This document shows positions 46,218 through 54,530 of a stretch of 64,000 nt of DNA, piece by piece; the stretch's first letter is position 1; each line of letters starts with the position of its first letter. The notes under the pieces were generated by a model. The model was not told where the DNA came from. It searched no databases and saw nothing but the letters and a program-made list of their open reading frames with translations. Origin of the DNA: JAEUPI01 sp963814435 (GTDB taxonomy: Bacteria > Pseudomonadota > Gammaproteobacteria > Burkholderiales > Burkholderiaceae_C); the NCBI GenBank assembly GCA_963814435.1, contig CAWFCV010000024.1, positions 124,001 to 188,000 on the forward strand, in the 5' to 3' direction. The position numbers were made by a program, and so were the translations under genes.

Positions 46218-46625
46218 TCAGTTGGTGGCCTGGTGGCCCTCCAGGGCCATGCGCGCGATGAACCCCGAACGAGTCTCGCCAGTGGCGCGCGCCAATGCGT
46301 CGAGCCGGTGCAGCACGCGCCGCGGCAGGCTGATGTTGACTCGTTCCAGAGTGTCATCAAGCACCGCGGGGTCCACCTTGACGACGGCCCAGACCCACGA
46401 CTTCCATTCCTTGTGTTTCTTGCGCAATGCGTCGACGCTAGACGGCTGAGGAATGTCCTGCCCCGTATCAAGGGCGGTTTCGATCCAGGCAGCGATGGCT
46501 TCTTCGGCCTTGACCATGGCCTCTTCCATCGTGTCACCGGCCGAGAAACAGCCGGGCAGGTCAGGTACCGCGACGCCGAATGCTTCGGTCTTGGTGCCAG
46601 GTTCAATGGCGACGGGGTAACGCAT
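46218..46625 (-). CDS. hicB: HicB-family antitoxin
   Basis: A 135-residue antitoxin. The N-terminal HicB RNase-H-like domain (VPDLPGCFSAGDTMEEAMVKAEEAI, residues about 20-44) would bind and block HicA. The C-terminal ribbon-helix-helix (RVNISLPRRVLHRLDALAR and SGFIARMAL, about 93-127) would bind the operator. It lies 15 bases downstream of hicA on the same strand, the usual toxin-first order. The operator-like palindrome upstream of hicA is its probable target. Confidence 0.88.
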   Translation of the reverse strand: MRYPVAIEPGTKTEAFGVAVPDLPGCFSAGDTMEEAMVKAEEAIAAWIETALDTGQDIPQPSSVDALRKKHKEWKSWVWAVVKVDPAVLDDTLERVNISLPRRVLHRLDALARATGETRSGFIARMALEGHQATN

Positions 46626-46640
46626 GTCGCATGCCTCTTG

Positions 46641-46820
46641 TCAAATCCCGGCTTGTTGCCGTATCGCCTTCACCAGCCCGTGCCCCAAGTCCTTCTTGGG
46701 GTGAGGTACCACCACGATGCCCGCGCGCCGCGGGTGTGTGAAGACATGATGAGAACCGTTGACGCGGGCAAGTCGCCAACCTGCCTTCTTGAGTTCACGT
46801 ATCAGGTCAGCACTACTCAC
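46641..46820 (-). CDS. hicA: HicA-family mRNA interferase toxin
   Basis: A 59-residue toxin matching the HicA fold: SSADLIRELKKAGWRLARVNGSHHVF-like N-terminal half with the catalytic His in GSHHVFTHP, and VVPHPKKDLGHGLVKAIRQQAG at the end. HicA cleaves mRNA during stress. The start is GTG at 46820, directly against a 17-base palindrome, so no separate ribosome site is seen and translation may be leaderless or weak. A longer in-frame reading to 47285 exists, but its extra residues do not belong to the family. Confidence 0.85.
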   Translation of the reverse strand: MSSADLIRELKKAGWRLARVNGSHHVFTHPRRAGIVVVPHPKKDLGHGLVKAIRQQAGI

Positions 46821-46837
46821 GTGTGTATGATACACAC
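46821..46837. promoter_or_regulatory. Operator-like palindrome of hicAB
   Basis: GTGTGTATGATACACAC is a perfect inverted repeat with eight-base arms around one central base, immediately upstream of the hicA start. HicB antitoxins with a ribbon-helix-helix domain repress their own operon through such sites. It may overlap the -10 region (TATCAT on the minus strand). Confidence 0.7.
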
Positions 46838-47223
46838 TGACGAATCGAGTGTCAATCCATCCATCGGCCATCCATCGGCCACCCCAGCCTACGGCAGCAA
46901 GCCGGGCTTCAGCGAATTGTCCGGCGCGCCCGACTGCCCCATGGGCGCCGCGGCTGGATTCAGCCGGATTGCGGTGAGGCTGCAACGAGACAGGGTTGCC
47001 GCTCCTCAAGAGCAGCCCGTCGCGAGCACCCGCAATTGTGCAGGGTTGTCCGATACCTGCCTCGGGTCGGCGCACATCAACGCCCGCCGCACGCTCGGGC
47101 AGGTGTCCGACAACCCCTAACAAACACCGACTCAGCAATCGTCCGCTTGGCAGTATTCTCGGGCGGAACAAGCCGTGCGGCTGCCGCCATGGTTGACGCG
47201 CACACCATGTGTCCGGAGGCAGA
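46838..47223. other. Gap without recognised gene (386 bases), with an 11-base tandem repeat
   Basis: It lies upstream of hicA (minus) and the VOC gene (plus), so it holds both promoters. ATCCATCGGCC occurs twice in tandem at 46859-46880. GGAGGCAGA before 47224 is the VOC ribosome site. I find no attC pair, tRNA or transposase remnant. Confidence 0.5.
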
Positions 47224-47646
47224 ATGACGACGCAACCGACGAACACAACTCCCATTCTCATTACCGGCCTTGCCCATATCGGCATTCGCGTGCACGACCT
47301 CGGGCGCTCGGTGCGCTTCTACGAACTGCTCGGCTTCACGAAGACCGCCGGTCCGATCGGGCCGGAGCCTGTGGCGATCCTCGAGCACCCATCGGGGGTG
47401 GAAGTAAACCTCATACTCAACGCGCCGGCAGCGGACGAGCCGAACGTCCTGATGGATGGTCCCCAGAAGCACCCGGGAATCACGCACTTCGCACTCTTGT
47501 GCCCGGACATCATGTCTGCGAAGGAACGGCTCGAGTCAGCTGGCATCCCGCTCAGTGGCGGGCCCGTTCGCTTCGGTCCTGGGGCGCAGGGGATCTTCGT
47601 GCGCGATCCCGATCGCAATGTGATTGAACTGCACCAGCGCGGGTAA
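47224..47646 (+). CDS. VOC-family protein (glyoxalase I-like)
   Basis: A 140-residue single-module VOC protein. LAHIGIRVHDLGRSVRFYELLGF (residues about 15-37) is the classic first beta-alpha-beta unit with a metal-binding His; GITHFALLCPDI gives the second His; FVRDPDRNVIELHQ holds the terminal Glu ligand. The set H...H...E fits a divalent-metal lyase or dioxygenase. GGAGG lies eight bases upstream of the ATG. The substrate is unknown; the gene stands alone between hicAB and nnrS. Confidence 0.8.
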   Translation: MTTQPTNTTPILITGLAHIGIRVHDLGRSVRFYELLGFTKTAGPIGPEPVAILEHPSGVEVNLILNAPAADEPNVLMDGPQKHPGITHFALLCPDIMSAKERLESAGIPLSGGPVRFGPGAQGIFVRDPDRNVIELHQRG

Positions 47647-47673
47647 CTCCCTCAGGCTGCCCACAAAGCGCCA

Positions 47674-48858
47674 TCATTCGCGCGGCAAACTCGGCGTCAC
47701 GAGCACCAGGCCGAAGCGCGCCAGGTAGGCGACGAACGCCAGCGCCCACAACCCGGCGGCCAGCGCGACCACGCGCGGCCCCAGGCCATGCACGGTGGCC
47801 GCCAGACGCAGGCCGGCAGCGATGAACATCACGGCTGCGGCGGCGCGCATCAGCGGCGGCGCGGCGAGTGCACGGCCGGTGTGGCGCAGCGACACGCGGG
47901 TCATCAGAGCGAGCATCATCAGGCCGAGCGCGCCGACAGTGAAGGCATGCAGCCAGGCCGCCTCGGGCACCCAGCCGACAAGTTCGGCCACCGCCTTCAA
48001 CACGAAGGCGGCCAGCAACCACGCAAAGCCCAGGTGCATGGCCGGCAACAGCGGCTGGTCGGCGACGCGCCAGCCGCGCCAGCGCGCAACCCGGATGCCG
48101 TGCACCAACGCGCACGCGGCGGCGAGCGCTCCGATGAGCGCACTCGGCGCGGCCGCGAGGTCGGCCGCGGCGAGCGCGACCAACACCGCCAGCGCCGCAT
48201 ATTCCAACGGCATCACGAAGCGCGCCTGCCCGCCGCGGCCCAGTTCGCGCAGCGCGTTGCCGGTGAAGATCGGTGTCAGCACGCCGCCCTTGAGCGAATA
48301 CAGCACGACGATCGTCCAGGCCGCACCGCGCAGCGCACGCGTCGCGAGCGCCGCGTCGCCGCTGGCCACCGCCGCGTGGTAGGCGCCGTTGGCCGCGGCC
48401 AGCGCGACCACGATCGGAAACAGCACGCGATAACGCCGATCCGACACGCGCCACAACGGCTGCGCCAGCATCACGAGCAGCGCGGGCCAGAGCAGCCCGT
48501 CGGCCAGCGCCACCGCGCCGGCCGGCAGCCACGGCGCGCACCAGAACCCGATGCGTCCGAGCAGCCACGCGAGCACCAGCGCGGCCAGCGGCATGCCCTG
48601 CAGTTCGCGAATGCCGGCCCAGCTCGGCAACGCGGTCAACAAGGTGCCGACGATGATCGCGCTGGCGAAGCCGAACAGCATCTCGTGCCCATGCCACAGC
48701 AGCGGCCCACCCGACGCGCCGAGATCGACGACGCCGACGAAGGCGCCGGCACCACCCAGCACCAGCAGCGGCGCGTACAGCGCACCGAGCAGGTAGAACG
48801 GCCGGAAGCCGCTCGCCAGCACGGGCGCAGTCGCCAGCGCCTGCCGCCAGTGCGTCAT
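47674..48858 (-). CDS. nnrS: NnrS-family membrane protein
   Basis: A 394-residue membrane protein with about twelve spans. It contains the NnrS signature WHGHEMLFGFASAIIVGTLLT (residues about 55-75), FTGNALREL and TRVSLRHTGR. NnrS is a haem- and copper-binding protein that lowers nitric-oxide stress and is usually found in denitrifiers. That fits an organism using nitrate during anaerobic aromatic degradation. It follows the indolepyruvate oxidoreductase gene after 82 bases containing two hairpins, so read-through transcription is uncertain. Confidence 0.85.
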   Translation of the reverse strand: MTHWRQALATAPVLASGFRPFYLLGALYAPLLVLGGAGAFVGVVDLGASGGPLLWHGHEMLFGFASAIIVGTLLTALPSWAGIRELQGMPLAALVLAWLLGRIGFWCAPWLPAGAVALADGLLWPALLVMLAQPLWRVSDRRYRVLFPIVVALAAANGAYHAAVASGDAALATRALRGAAWTIVVLYSLKGGVLTPIFTGNALRELGRGGQARFVMPLEYAALAVLVALAAADLAAAPSALIGALAAACALVHGIRVARWRGWRVADQPLLPAMHLGFAWLLAAFVLKAVAELVGWVPEAAWLHAFTVGALGLMMLALMTRVSLRHTGRALAAPPLMRAAAAVMFIAAGLRLAATVHGLGPRVVALAAGLWALAFVAYLARFGLVLVTPSLPRE

Positions 48859-48861
48859 CGC

Positions 48862-48912
48862 CTCAGCCGCCGCCGGGCCGCCCCAAGGCGGCTGAGCGCC
48901 CCCTTGGGGGGC
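48862..48912. repeat. Two hairpins between the indolepyruvate oxidoreductase and nnrS genes
   Basis: CTCAGCCGCC (48862-48871) pairs perfectly with GGCGGCTGAG (48887-48896). Next to it lies GCCCCCTTGGGGGGC (48898-48912). There is no T run, so a classical terminator is doubtful, but the structure could stop or stabilise the operon transcript. Confidence 0.6.
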
Positions 48913-48940
48913 AGGAGCGCAGCGACGTGGGGGCCGTCAC

Positions 48941-51900
48941 TCAGGCCGCCTGCGCCAGCGGGTTCGCGGAGACGCTCGCGGCGGATTCGTAGTCGGTCAA
49001 TAGTGCCGCCGATCGATCGCGCGCGGCCTGCGCGTGCCGCAGCTTCACCGGGCCGAAGCCGCGGATGCGATCGGGCAACTCGGCGATCGCCACCGCCGCG
49101 TCGAGGTGCGCGGCATCGAGCCGACGCAGCAGCCGCTCGATCGTGGTCTCGTACTCGGCCGCGAGTGTGCGCTCCAGGCGCCGTTCGGCGGTCCAGCCGA
49201 ACGGGTCCAGCGGTGTGCCGCGCAGGTGTTTGCCAAACGCCACCAGGCGCAGCACGCGCCGCATCCAGGCGCCGTGGTCGCGCTTACGCGGCTCGCCGCC
49301 GGCCACACTGCGTTGCCACGGCGGGGCCAGGTGCAGCCGCAAATGCCAGTCGCCCTCGAAGGTGGCGGCCAGCGCGGCGTCGAACGCCGGCTCGCTGAAC
49401 AGGCGCGCGACTTCGTATTCGTCCTTGTAGGCGAACAAGCGGTGCGCCTGCCGCGCCACGGCCCAGGCCAGCCGCTCGCTGCCAGGCGCGGCGGATTGCT
49501 CGGCACGGCGCACGCGCTCGACCAGCGCCTCATAGCGACGCGCCAGCGTCTCGCCCTGGAAAGCGACCAGTTCGGCGCGGCGGCGCGCCAGCGCTTCCGC
49601 GAGGCTGCGTGACAGCCGGCGCGACGGTGCGAGCGTCTCGGCAGCGGCGGCCTGCTGCTCGACCCAGGCCAAGTCGGCCGCCGCATGGCGGCCCCATGCA
49701 AAGGCGCGCCGGTTGTCTTCGACCGCCACGCCGTTGAGCTCCACCGCACGCATCAATGCGGCCAGCCCCACCGGCACCAGGCCGCGCTGCCACGCACAGC
49801 CGAGCATGAACAGGTTGGTGCCGATCGAATGGCCGACCAGCAGCGACGCCAGGCGCGTGGCGTCGAGCACATCGGCCGCACCCACCACCTCGCGCAGCAG
49901 CGTCAGCGTGGCCTCGCGCGGGAACTGCTGATCGGGGTGGCGCAGGAATTCACCGGTGATGGCTGCCGCGCCATTGACCAGCACCTGCGTGTGGCCACGG
50001 CGCAGCCGCTGCAGCGTGTCGGGCGCGACGCTGACCAGCAGGTCGCAACCGAGCAGCAGATCGGCGCACACCAGGCTTGGTGCGTGCAAGGCGTCTTGCG
50101 TCGCCGCGATCTGCAGATGCGTCAGCACCGCGCCGCCCTTCTGCGCCAGACCGGTCTGGTCGAGCACCGTGACGCCGCGGCCCTCCAGGTGCGCGGCCAT
50201 GCCGAGCAGGGCGCCGAGCGTCACGACGCCGCTGCCGCCGACGCCGGCGATCAACATCGAGAACGGCTCGGCCAACGACGGCAGCACCGGCTCGGGCAGC
50301 CCGCGCTCGGGCAGCGGCACGCCCTGCTTGCGCCGCAGCGACGCGCCCTCCACCGTCACCAGCGCCGGGCAGCAACCTTGCAGGCAGCCCAGGTCGAGGT
50401 TGCAGGTGTCGAGGTCGATCCAACGTTTGGTGCCGAACTCGGTGCCGATCGGCACCACCGACAGGCAGTTGGACTTGACACCGCAGTCGCCGCAGCCCTC
50501 GCACACGGCTTCGTTGATGAAGACATGCCGGGTCAACGGCGGCCCGGTGCCGCGTTTGCGGCGCCGCCGCGCCTCGGTGGCGCAGACCTGGTCGTAGACC
50601 AGCGCCGTCACGCCGGGCTCGGCGCGCAGGTCGCGCTGCACGGCGTCGAGCCGCTCGCGCGGCAGCACCTGCACACCGGCGGCAAACGTCGCGCCCTTGG
50701 GGTATTTGCCCGGATCGTCGGCAATCACGACGATGCGCCGGACGCCCTCGGCAGCGAGCTGGCGCGTCAACATCGGCACCGTGAGCTGCCCATCCACCGG
50801 CTGGCCACCGGTCATCGCCACCGCATCGTTGTAGAGCAGCTTGTAGGTGATGTTGACGCCCGCGGCCACCGCGGCGCGAATGGCGAGCAGACCCGAGTGG
50901 AAGTAGGTGCCGTCGCCCATGTTGGCAAACACATGCGGCTGGCCCGAGTGTTCGGCCATGCCGATCCAGGTGGCGCCCTCGCCGCCCATCTGGCTGATGG
51001 TGAGCGTGCGACGCTCCATCGTCACGGCCATCAGGTGGCAGCCCACGCCGCCGAAGGCACACGAACCCTCGGGCACCACCGTCGAGCGGTTGTGCGGGCA
51101 ACCCGAGCAGAAGTAAGGTAAACGCTGCAGCGGTGCTTTCGGCAACGGGCCCGCCGGCGCGAGCCACGACGCGGCGCGCTCACGCCAGGGCCCTTCGAGC
51201 CCCAGCCGCGTCAATCGGGCGACGAGCGCGCGCGCCACCACGGTGGGCGTCATGTCGCCGGTGGGCGGCAACAGCCATTGGCCGTGCGGCGCCGGCCACT
51301 CGCCGATCTCGTCGAACTTGCCCAGCACGCGCGGGCGCACGTCGTCGCGCCAGTTGTAGAGCATCTCCTTCAACTGGTATTCGATGATCTGGCGCTTCTC
51401 CTCCACCACCAGGATCTCTTCCAGCCCGGTGGCGAAGCGGCGCGCGCCGGCCGCCTCGAGCGGCCACGGCATGCCGACCTTGTAGACGCGCAGGCCGATC
51501 GCGGCCGCGGTGGCGTCGTCCAGGCCCAGGTTGTGCATCGCCTGGCGCAGGTCGAGCCAGGCCTTGCCACAGGCCACCAGGCCGAGCCGCGCGTGCGGGC
51601 TGTCGACCACCAGGCGATCGATGCCGTTGGCGCGCACGTACGCCACCGCGGCGTAGATCTTGGTGGCCTGCATGCGGTGCTCCTGCGCCGCCTGCGGGTC
51701 GGGCCAGCGGATGTGCACGCCATCGGCCGGCAACGCGAAGTCGTCGGGTATCTTCACGCGCACGCGCGCGGCATCGATCTCGACGGTGGCCGAACTCTCG
51801 ACGACGTCGGCACTGAGCTTGAGCGCGACCCAGCAGCCCGCGTAGCGCGACATCGCCCAGCCGTGCAGCCCGAAATCGAGGATGTCCTGCACGCCGGCCG

Positions 51901-52417
51901 GCGCCAGCACCGGCATCGCGCAGGCCGAGAAGATGTGCTCGCTCTGGTGCGCCAACGCCGACGAGCGCGCCGCATGGTCGTCGCCGGCCACCACCAGCAC
52001 GCCGCCGTGGCGTGCGGTGCCGGCGAAGTTGGCGTGCTTGAAGACATCGCCGCAGCGGTCAACGCCCGGCCCCTTGCCGTACCACATCGCAAAGATGCCG
52101 TCGCGCCTGGCGCCGGGCAGCAGGTGCAGTTGCTGGGTCCCCCAGACGGCGGTGGCCGCGAGATCCTCGTTGACGCCGCTTTGAAAGCGCACGTCGTGCG
52201 CGGCCAGGTGGGCCGCGGCTTCGTGCAGCGCGGTGTCCAGGCCACCGAGCGGCGAGCCGCGGTAGCCCGAGACGAAGCCAGCCGTGTTCAGCCCCGCCGC
52301 GCGGTCGCGCCGGCGCTGCAACATCGGCAGCCGCGCCAGCGCCTGCACGCCGGTCATGAAGACACGCCCGTGCTCGAGCCGGTACTTGTCGTCCAGTGCG
52401 GCGTCGGCCAGGTTCAT
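48941..52417 (-). CDS. Indolepyruvate/arylpyruvate:ferredoxin oxidoreductase, fused IorA-IorB type
   Basis: A 1158-residue thiamine-dependent oxidoreductase in one chain. It has a TPP-binding region (GDGTYFHSGLLAIRAAVAAG, then NDAVAMTGGQP near residue 530), cluster cysteines in YFCSGCPHNRST, CEGCGDCGVKSNC and CNLDLGCLQGCCP, and a C-terminal gamma-type domain (AGVGGSGVVTLGALLGMAA). It converts arylpyruvates such as indolepyruvate to aryl-acetyl-CoA with reduction of ferredoxin. It is the last enzyme gene of the minus-strand indoleacetate-type cluster, 51 bases after the dehydrogenase/hydratase gene, and would feed tryptophan carbon into it. The frame is intact. Confidence 0.85.
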   Translation of the reverse strand: MNLADAALDDKYRLEHGRVFMTGVQALARLPMLQRRRDRAAGLNTAGFVSGYRGSPLGGLDTALHEAAAHLAAHDVRFQSGVNEDLAATAVWGTQQLHLLPGARRDGIFAMWYGKGPGVDRCGDVFKHANFAGTARHGGVLVVAGDDHAARSSALAHQSEHIFSACAMPVLAPAGVQDILDFGLHGWAMSRYAGCWVALKLSADVVESSATVEIDAARVRVKIPDDFALPADGVHIRWPDPQAAQEHRMQATKIYAAVAYVRANGIDRLVVDSPHARLGLVACGKAWLDLRQAMHNLGLDDATAAAIGLRVYKVGMPWPLEAAGARRFATGLEEILVVEEKRQIIEYQLKEMLYNWRDDVRPRVLGKFDEIGEWPAPHGQWLLPPTGDMTPTVVARALVARLTRLGLEGPWRERAASWLAPAGPLPKAPLQRLPYFCSGCPHNRSTVVPEGSCAFGGVGCHLMAVTMERRTLTISQMGGEGATWIGMAEHSGQPHVFANMGDGTYFHSGLLAIRAAVAAGVNITYKLLYNDAVAMTGGQPVDGQLTVPMLTRQLAAEGVRRIVVIADDPGKYPKGATFAAGVQVLPRERLDAVQRDLRAEPGVTALVYDQVCATEARRRRKRGTGPPLTRHVFINEAVCEGCGDCGVKSNCLSVVPIGTEFGTKRWIDLDTCNLDLGCLQGCCPALVTVEGASLRRKQGVPLPERGLPEPVLPSLAEPFSMLIAGVGGSGVVTLGALLGMAAHLEGRGVTVLDQTGLAQKGGAVLTHLQIAATQDALHAPSLVCADLLLGCDLLVSVAPDTLQRLRRGHTQVLVNGAAAITGEFLRHPDQQFPREATLTLLREVVGAADVLDATRLASLLVGHSIGTNLFMLGCAWQRGLVPVGLAALMRAVELNGVAVEDNRRAFAWGRHAAADLAWVEQQAAAAETLAPSRRLSRSLAEALARRRAELVAFQGETLARRYEALVERVRRAEQSAAPGSERLAWAVARQAHRLFAYKDEYEVARLFSEPAFDAALAATFEGDWHLRLHLAPPWQRSVAGGEPRKRDHGAWMRRVLRLVAFGKHLRGTPLDPFGWTAERRLERTLAAEYETTIERLLRRLDAAHLDAAVAIAELPDRIRGFGPVKLRHAQAARDRSAALLTDYESAASVSANPLAQAA

Positions 52418-52468
52418 CGGTCGTTCTCTCGCTCGGCTGGTGTGCAGCGGCTGCGACGGCGGTGCCGT

Positions 52469-54490
52469 TCAGCCGGTGGCGCCGAAGTCCGGCTCGCGCC
52501 GGGCCATGAAGGCACCGATGCCTTCGCGCGCCGCGGCACTGCACGCGCAGGCACCGAAGGCGCGATAGCCGACCTCGAGTGCGCGCTCCAGCGTGGGTTC
52601 GGTCGCGGCGTCGCGCACCGCGCGCTGGATCAACTCGATCGTCGCCGCGCTGAGCTGGCGACCATCGGCGGCCAGCGCCGGGCCGGCCTCGAACGGCGGC
52701 GGCGTGCGCGCACCGTCGGCCGGCGGCCTCACGGCACCGGCCAGCCGACGCACCCGCGCCAACGCCTGGCGCAGCAACGCGTCGAAGTCCTCGGCCAGCT
52801 CGTCGACGATGCCGAGCTCGTGCGCCTGCGCGGCGCGCAGGCGTTCGGCGCGCGTGAGCAGGCGATGGAAGACGGCCGCCGCTTGCGGCCAACGCCGGTA
52901 CGGCACGACCATCGCGCCAATGGCCGGCACGATGCCGAGCGTGATTTCGGGCAGCTGCATCCAGGCGCTGCGCTGCGCGACGATGGCATGGCAGCGCATC
53001 GCCAGCTCGAAGCCGCCGCCCAGCGCCATGCCATTCAGCGCCGCGACCACGGGTTTGTTCATGCGGTCCAGGTGCACCAGCAGGCGCGAACAGTCGCGCG
53101 CGTACTGCACGGCCGCGTCGGCGTCGCCGAGCAAGGTTGGAAAGCGGCCGACGTCGGCGCCGGCACAGAACGCCTTGCTGCCGTAGCCCACGATCACGAA
53201 GCCGATCGTTGCGGCGTCGGCCTCGTGGCGGCGGATCACGCCGAGAATCTCGTCGGTCATCTCGTCGTGCAGCGCATTCATCGCCTCGGGCCGGCGCAGT
53301 GTGATCACCTTGACGCCGTCGATGTCGTCGACCAGCACATGGCGCTCGCTCGGTTGGTACCCGGCGAGCGCGCGCCGCGCCAGCGGCATGCCGCGCCGCT
53401 CGGTCGCGAACCGGTCGAGCACGCGCGCGGCCTCGGCGTCGCCAAGCTGGCGCAGCAGCTCGAGCGGACCCCGCTTGAAGCCGAGCGCGATGCGGCAGCC
53501 GAGGTCAAGGTCGGCCGCGTCTCCGATGCCGCGGTCGAGGATGTCCACCGTCTGCGACAGCAGCACACCGAGCAGGCGGTCACGGATGCGCTCGCGCAGA
53601 CTGGGGGCGACGGCTATCGGCTTGCCCGGCGCTCCGGTGAGCCAACGGTCGACCGAACGGAAGATCGGCGCCGGCCGGTAATGCTCGCCCTCCTCGTCGG
53701 CCTGCAGCGTGTTGGTCTCGATGATGATCGGGTTGCCATGCGCGAGGTTGAGCACGAAGAACGGCCCTGCGTGCACGAACTCGGCGGCCACGCTGTCGAT
53801 CTCGGCCGCGCTGGCCTCGCCGAGCAGCAGCGCGGCCTCGTTGCACCAGTTGTCGAAGACGCGGTCGAGCATGAAGCACGGCACGTCGCGGGTCACGATC
53901 GGCAGTTTGCCGGTGGCACAAAAGAAGTGGCGCAACCAGGCCAGAACGGCCGGGTCGACGCGCGGCCAGTCGATCACCTCCACCGCCGGGTTGCGCCAGG
54001 CCGGCGCGAAGAAGTGCGTCACCGTCGCGCGCTCGGGGTGCTCGAGCGCGCCGAAAATGCGTGCGGCCGGCAGCGAGCTGGTGTTGGAGGTGATCACCGC
54101 AGCGGCGCTCACCCGCGCCTCGACGTCGGCGAAGATGCGGCGCTTGAGTTCCAGGTCCTCGGTGGCGGCTTCGAGCACCCAGTCGCACGGGGCGAGCGAG
54201 TCGTAGTCGGTGCTGCCGCCCAGGCCTTCGAGCAGCGTCGCCGCGGCGCTCGCCTGAAGCTTGCCGCGCGCCACCGCCTTGTCGGCGTAGTCGCGCAAAC
54301 GCGCCAGCGCCGCATCGACCGCGGCCTGGCGGATGTCGATCAGCGTCAGCTTCAATCCTGGCACCGCGCTCAACAGGTAGTAGCCGATGTCGGGCCCGAT
54401 GGTGCCGGCGCCGATGACGCCGACATGCCGCGGCGGCGCACGCGTGGCGGCTTGCAGCAACGGGTTGGCGCAGCGGGCAGCGGTCATCAT
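52469..54490 (-). CDS. 3-hydroxyacyl-CoA dehydrogenase/enoyl-CoA hydratase fusion
   Basis: About 673 residues with the dehydrogenase first: NAD motif GVIGAGTIGPDIGYYL (residues about 24-39), NTSSLPAARIFGALEHPER, FFAPAWRNP and DVPCFMLDRVFDNWCNEA. A crotonase domain follows from about residue 410: KAFCAGADVGRF and NGMALGGGFELAMRCHAI. This order is opposite to FadB and like archaeal-type crotonyl-CoA hydratase/3-hydroxybutyryl-CoA dehydrogenases. It could carry out both steps that turn an aryl-acrylyl-CoA (such as 2-aminocinnamoyl-CoA) into the 3-oxo compound, or serve pimelyl-CoA degradation. GGAGG lies five bases before the chosen ATG. Confidence 0.88.
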   Translation of the reverse strand: MMTAARCANPLLQAATRAPPRHVGVIGAGTIGPDIGYYLLSAVPGLKLTLIDIRQAAVDAALARLRDYADKAVARGKLQASAAATLLEGLGGSTDYDSLAPCDWVLEAATEDLELKRRIFADVEARVSAAAVITSNTSSLPAARIFGALEHPERATVTHFFAPAWRNPAVEVIDWPRVDPAVLAWLRHFFCATGKLPIVTRDVPCFMLDRVFDNWCNEAALLLGEASAAEIDSVAAEFVHAGPFFVLNLAHGNPIIIETNTLQADEEGEHYRPAPIFRSVDRWLTGAPGKPIAVAPSLRERIRDRLLGVLLSQTVDILDRGIGDAADLDLGCRIALGFKRGPLELLRQLGDAEAARVLDRFATERRGMPLARRALAGYQPSERHVLVDDIDGVKVITLRRPEAMNALHDEMTDEILGVIRRHEADAATIGFVIVGYGSKAFCAGADVGRFPTLLGDADAAVQYARDCSRLLVHLDRMNKPVVAALNGMALGGGFELAMRCHAIVAQRSAWMQLPEITLGIVPAIGAMVVPYRRWPQAAAVFHRLLTRAERLRAAQAHELGIVDELAEDFDALLRQALARVRRLAGAVRPPADGARTPPPFEAGPALAADGRQLSAATIELIQRAVRDAATEPTLERALEVGYRAFGACACSAAAREGIGAFMARREPDFGATG

Positions 54491-54530
54491 CACAGCCTCC
54501 GGTGGAACGCGGGCGTCGGCCTCACGTGCA

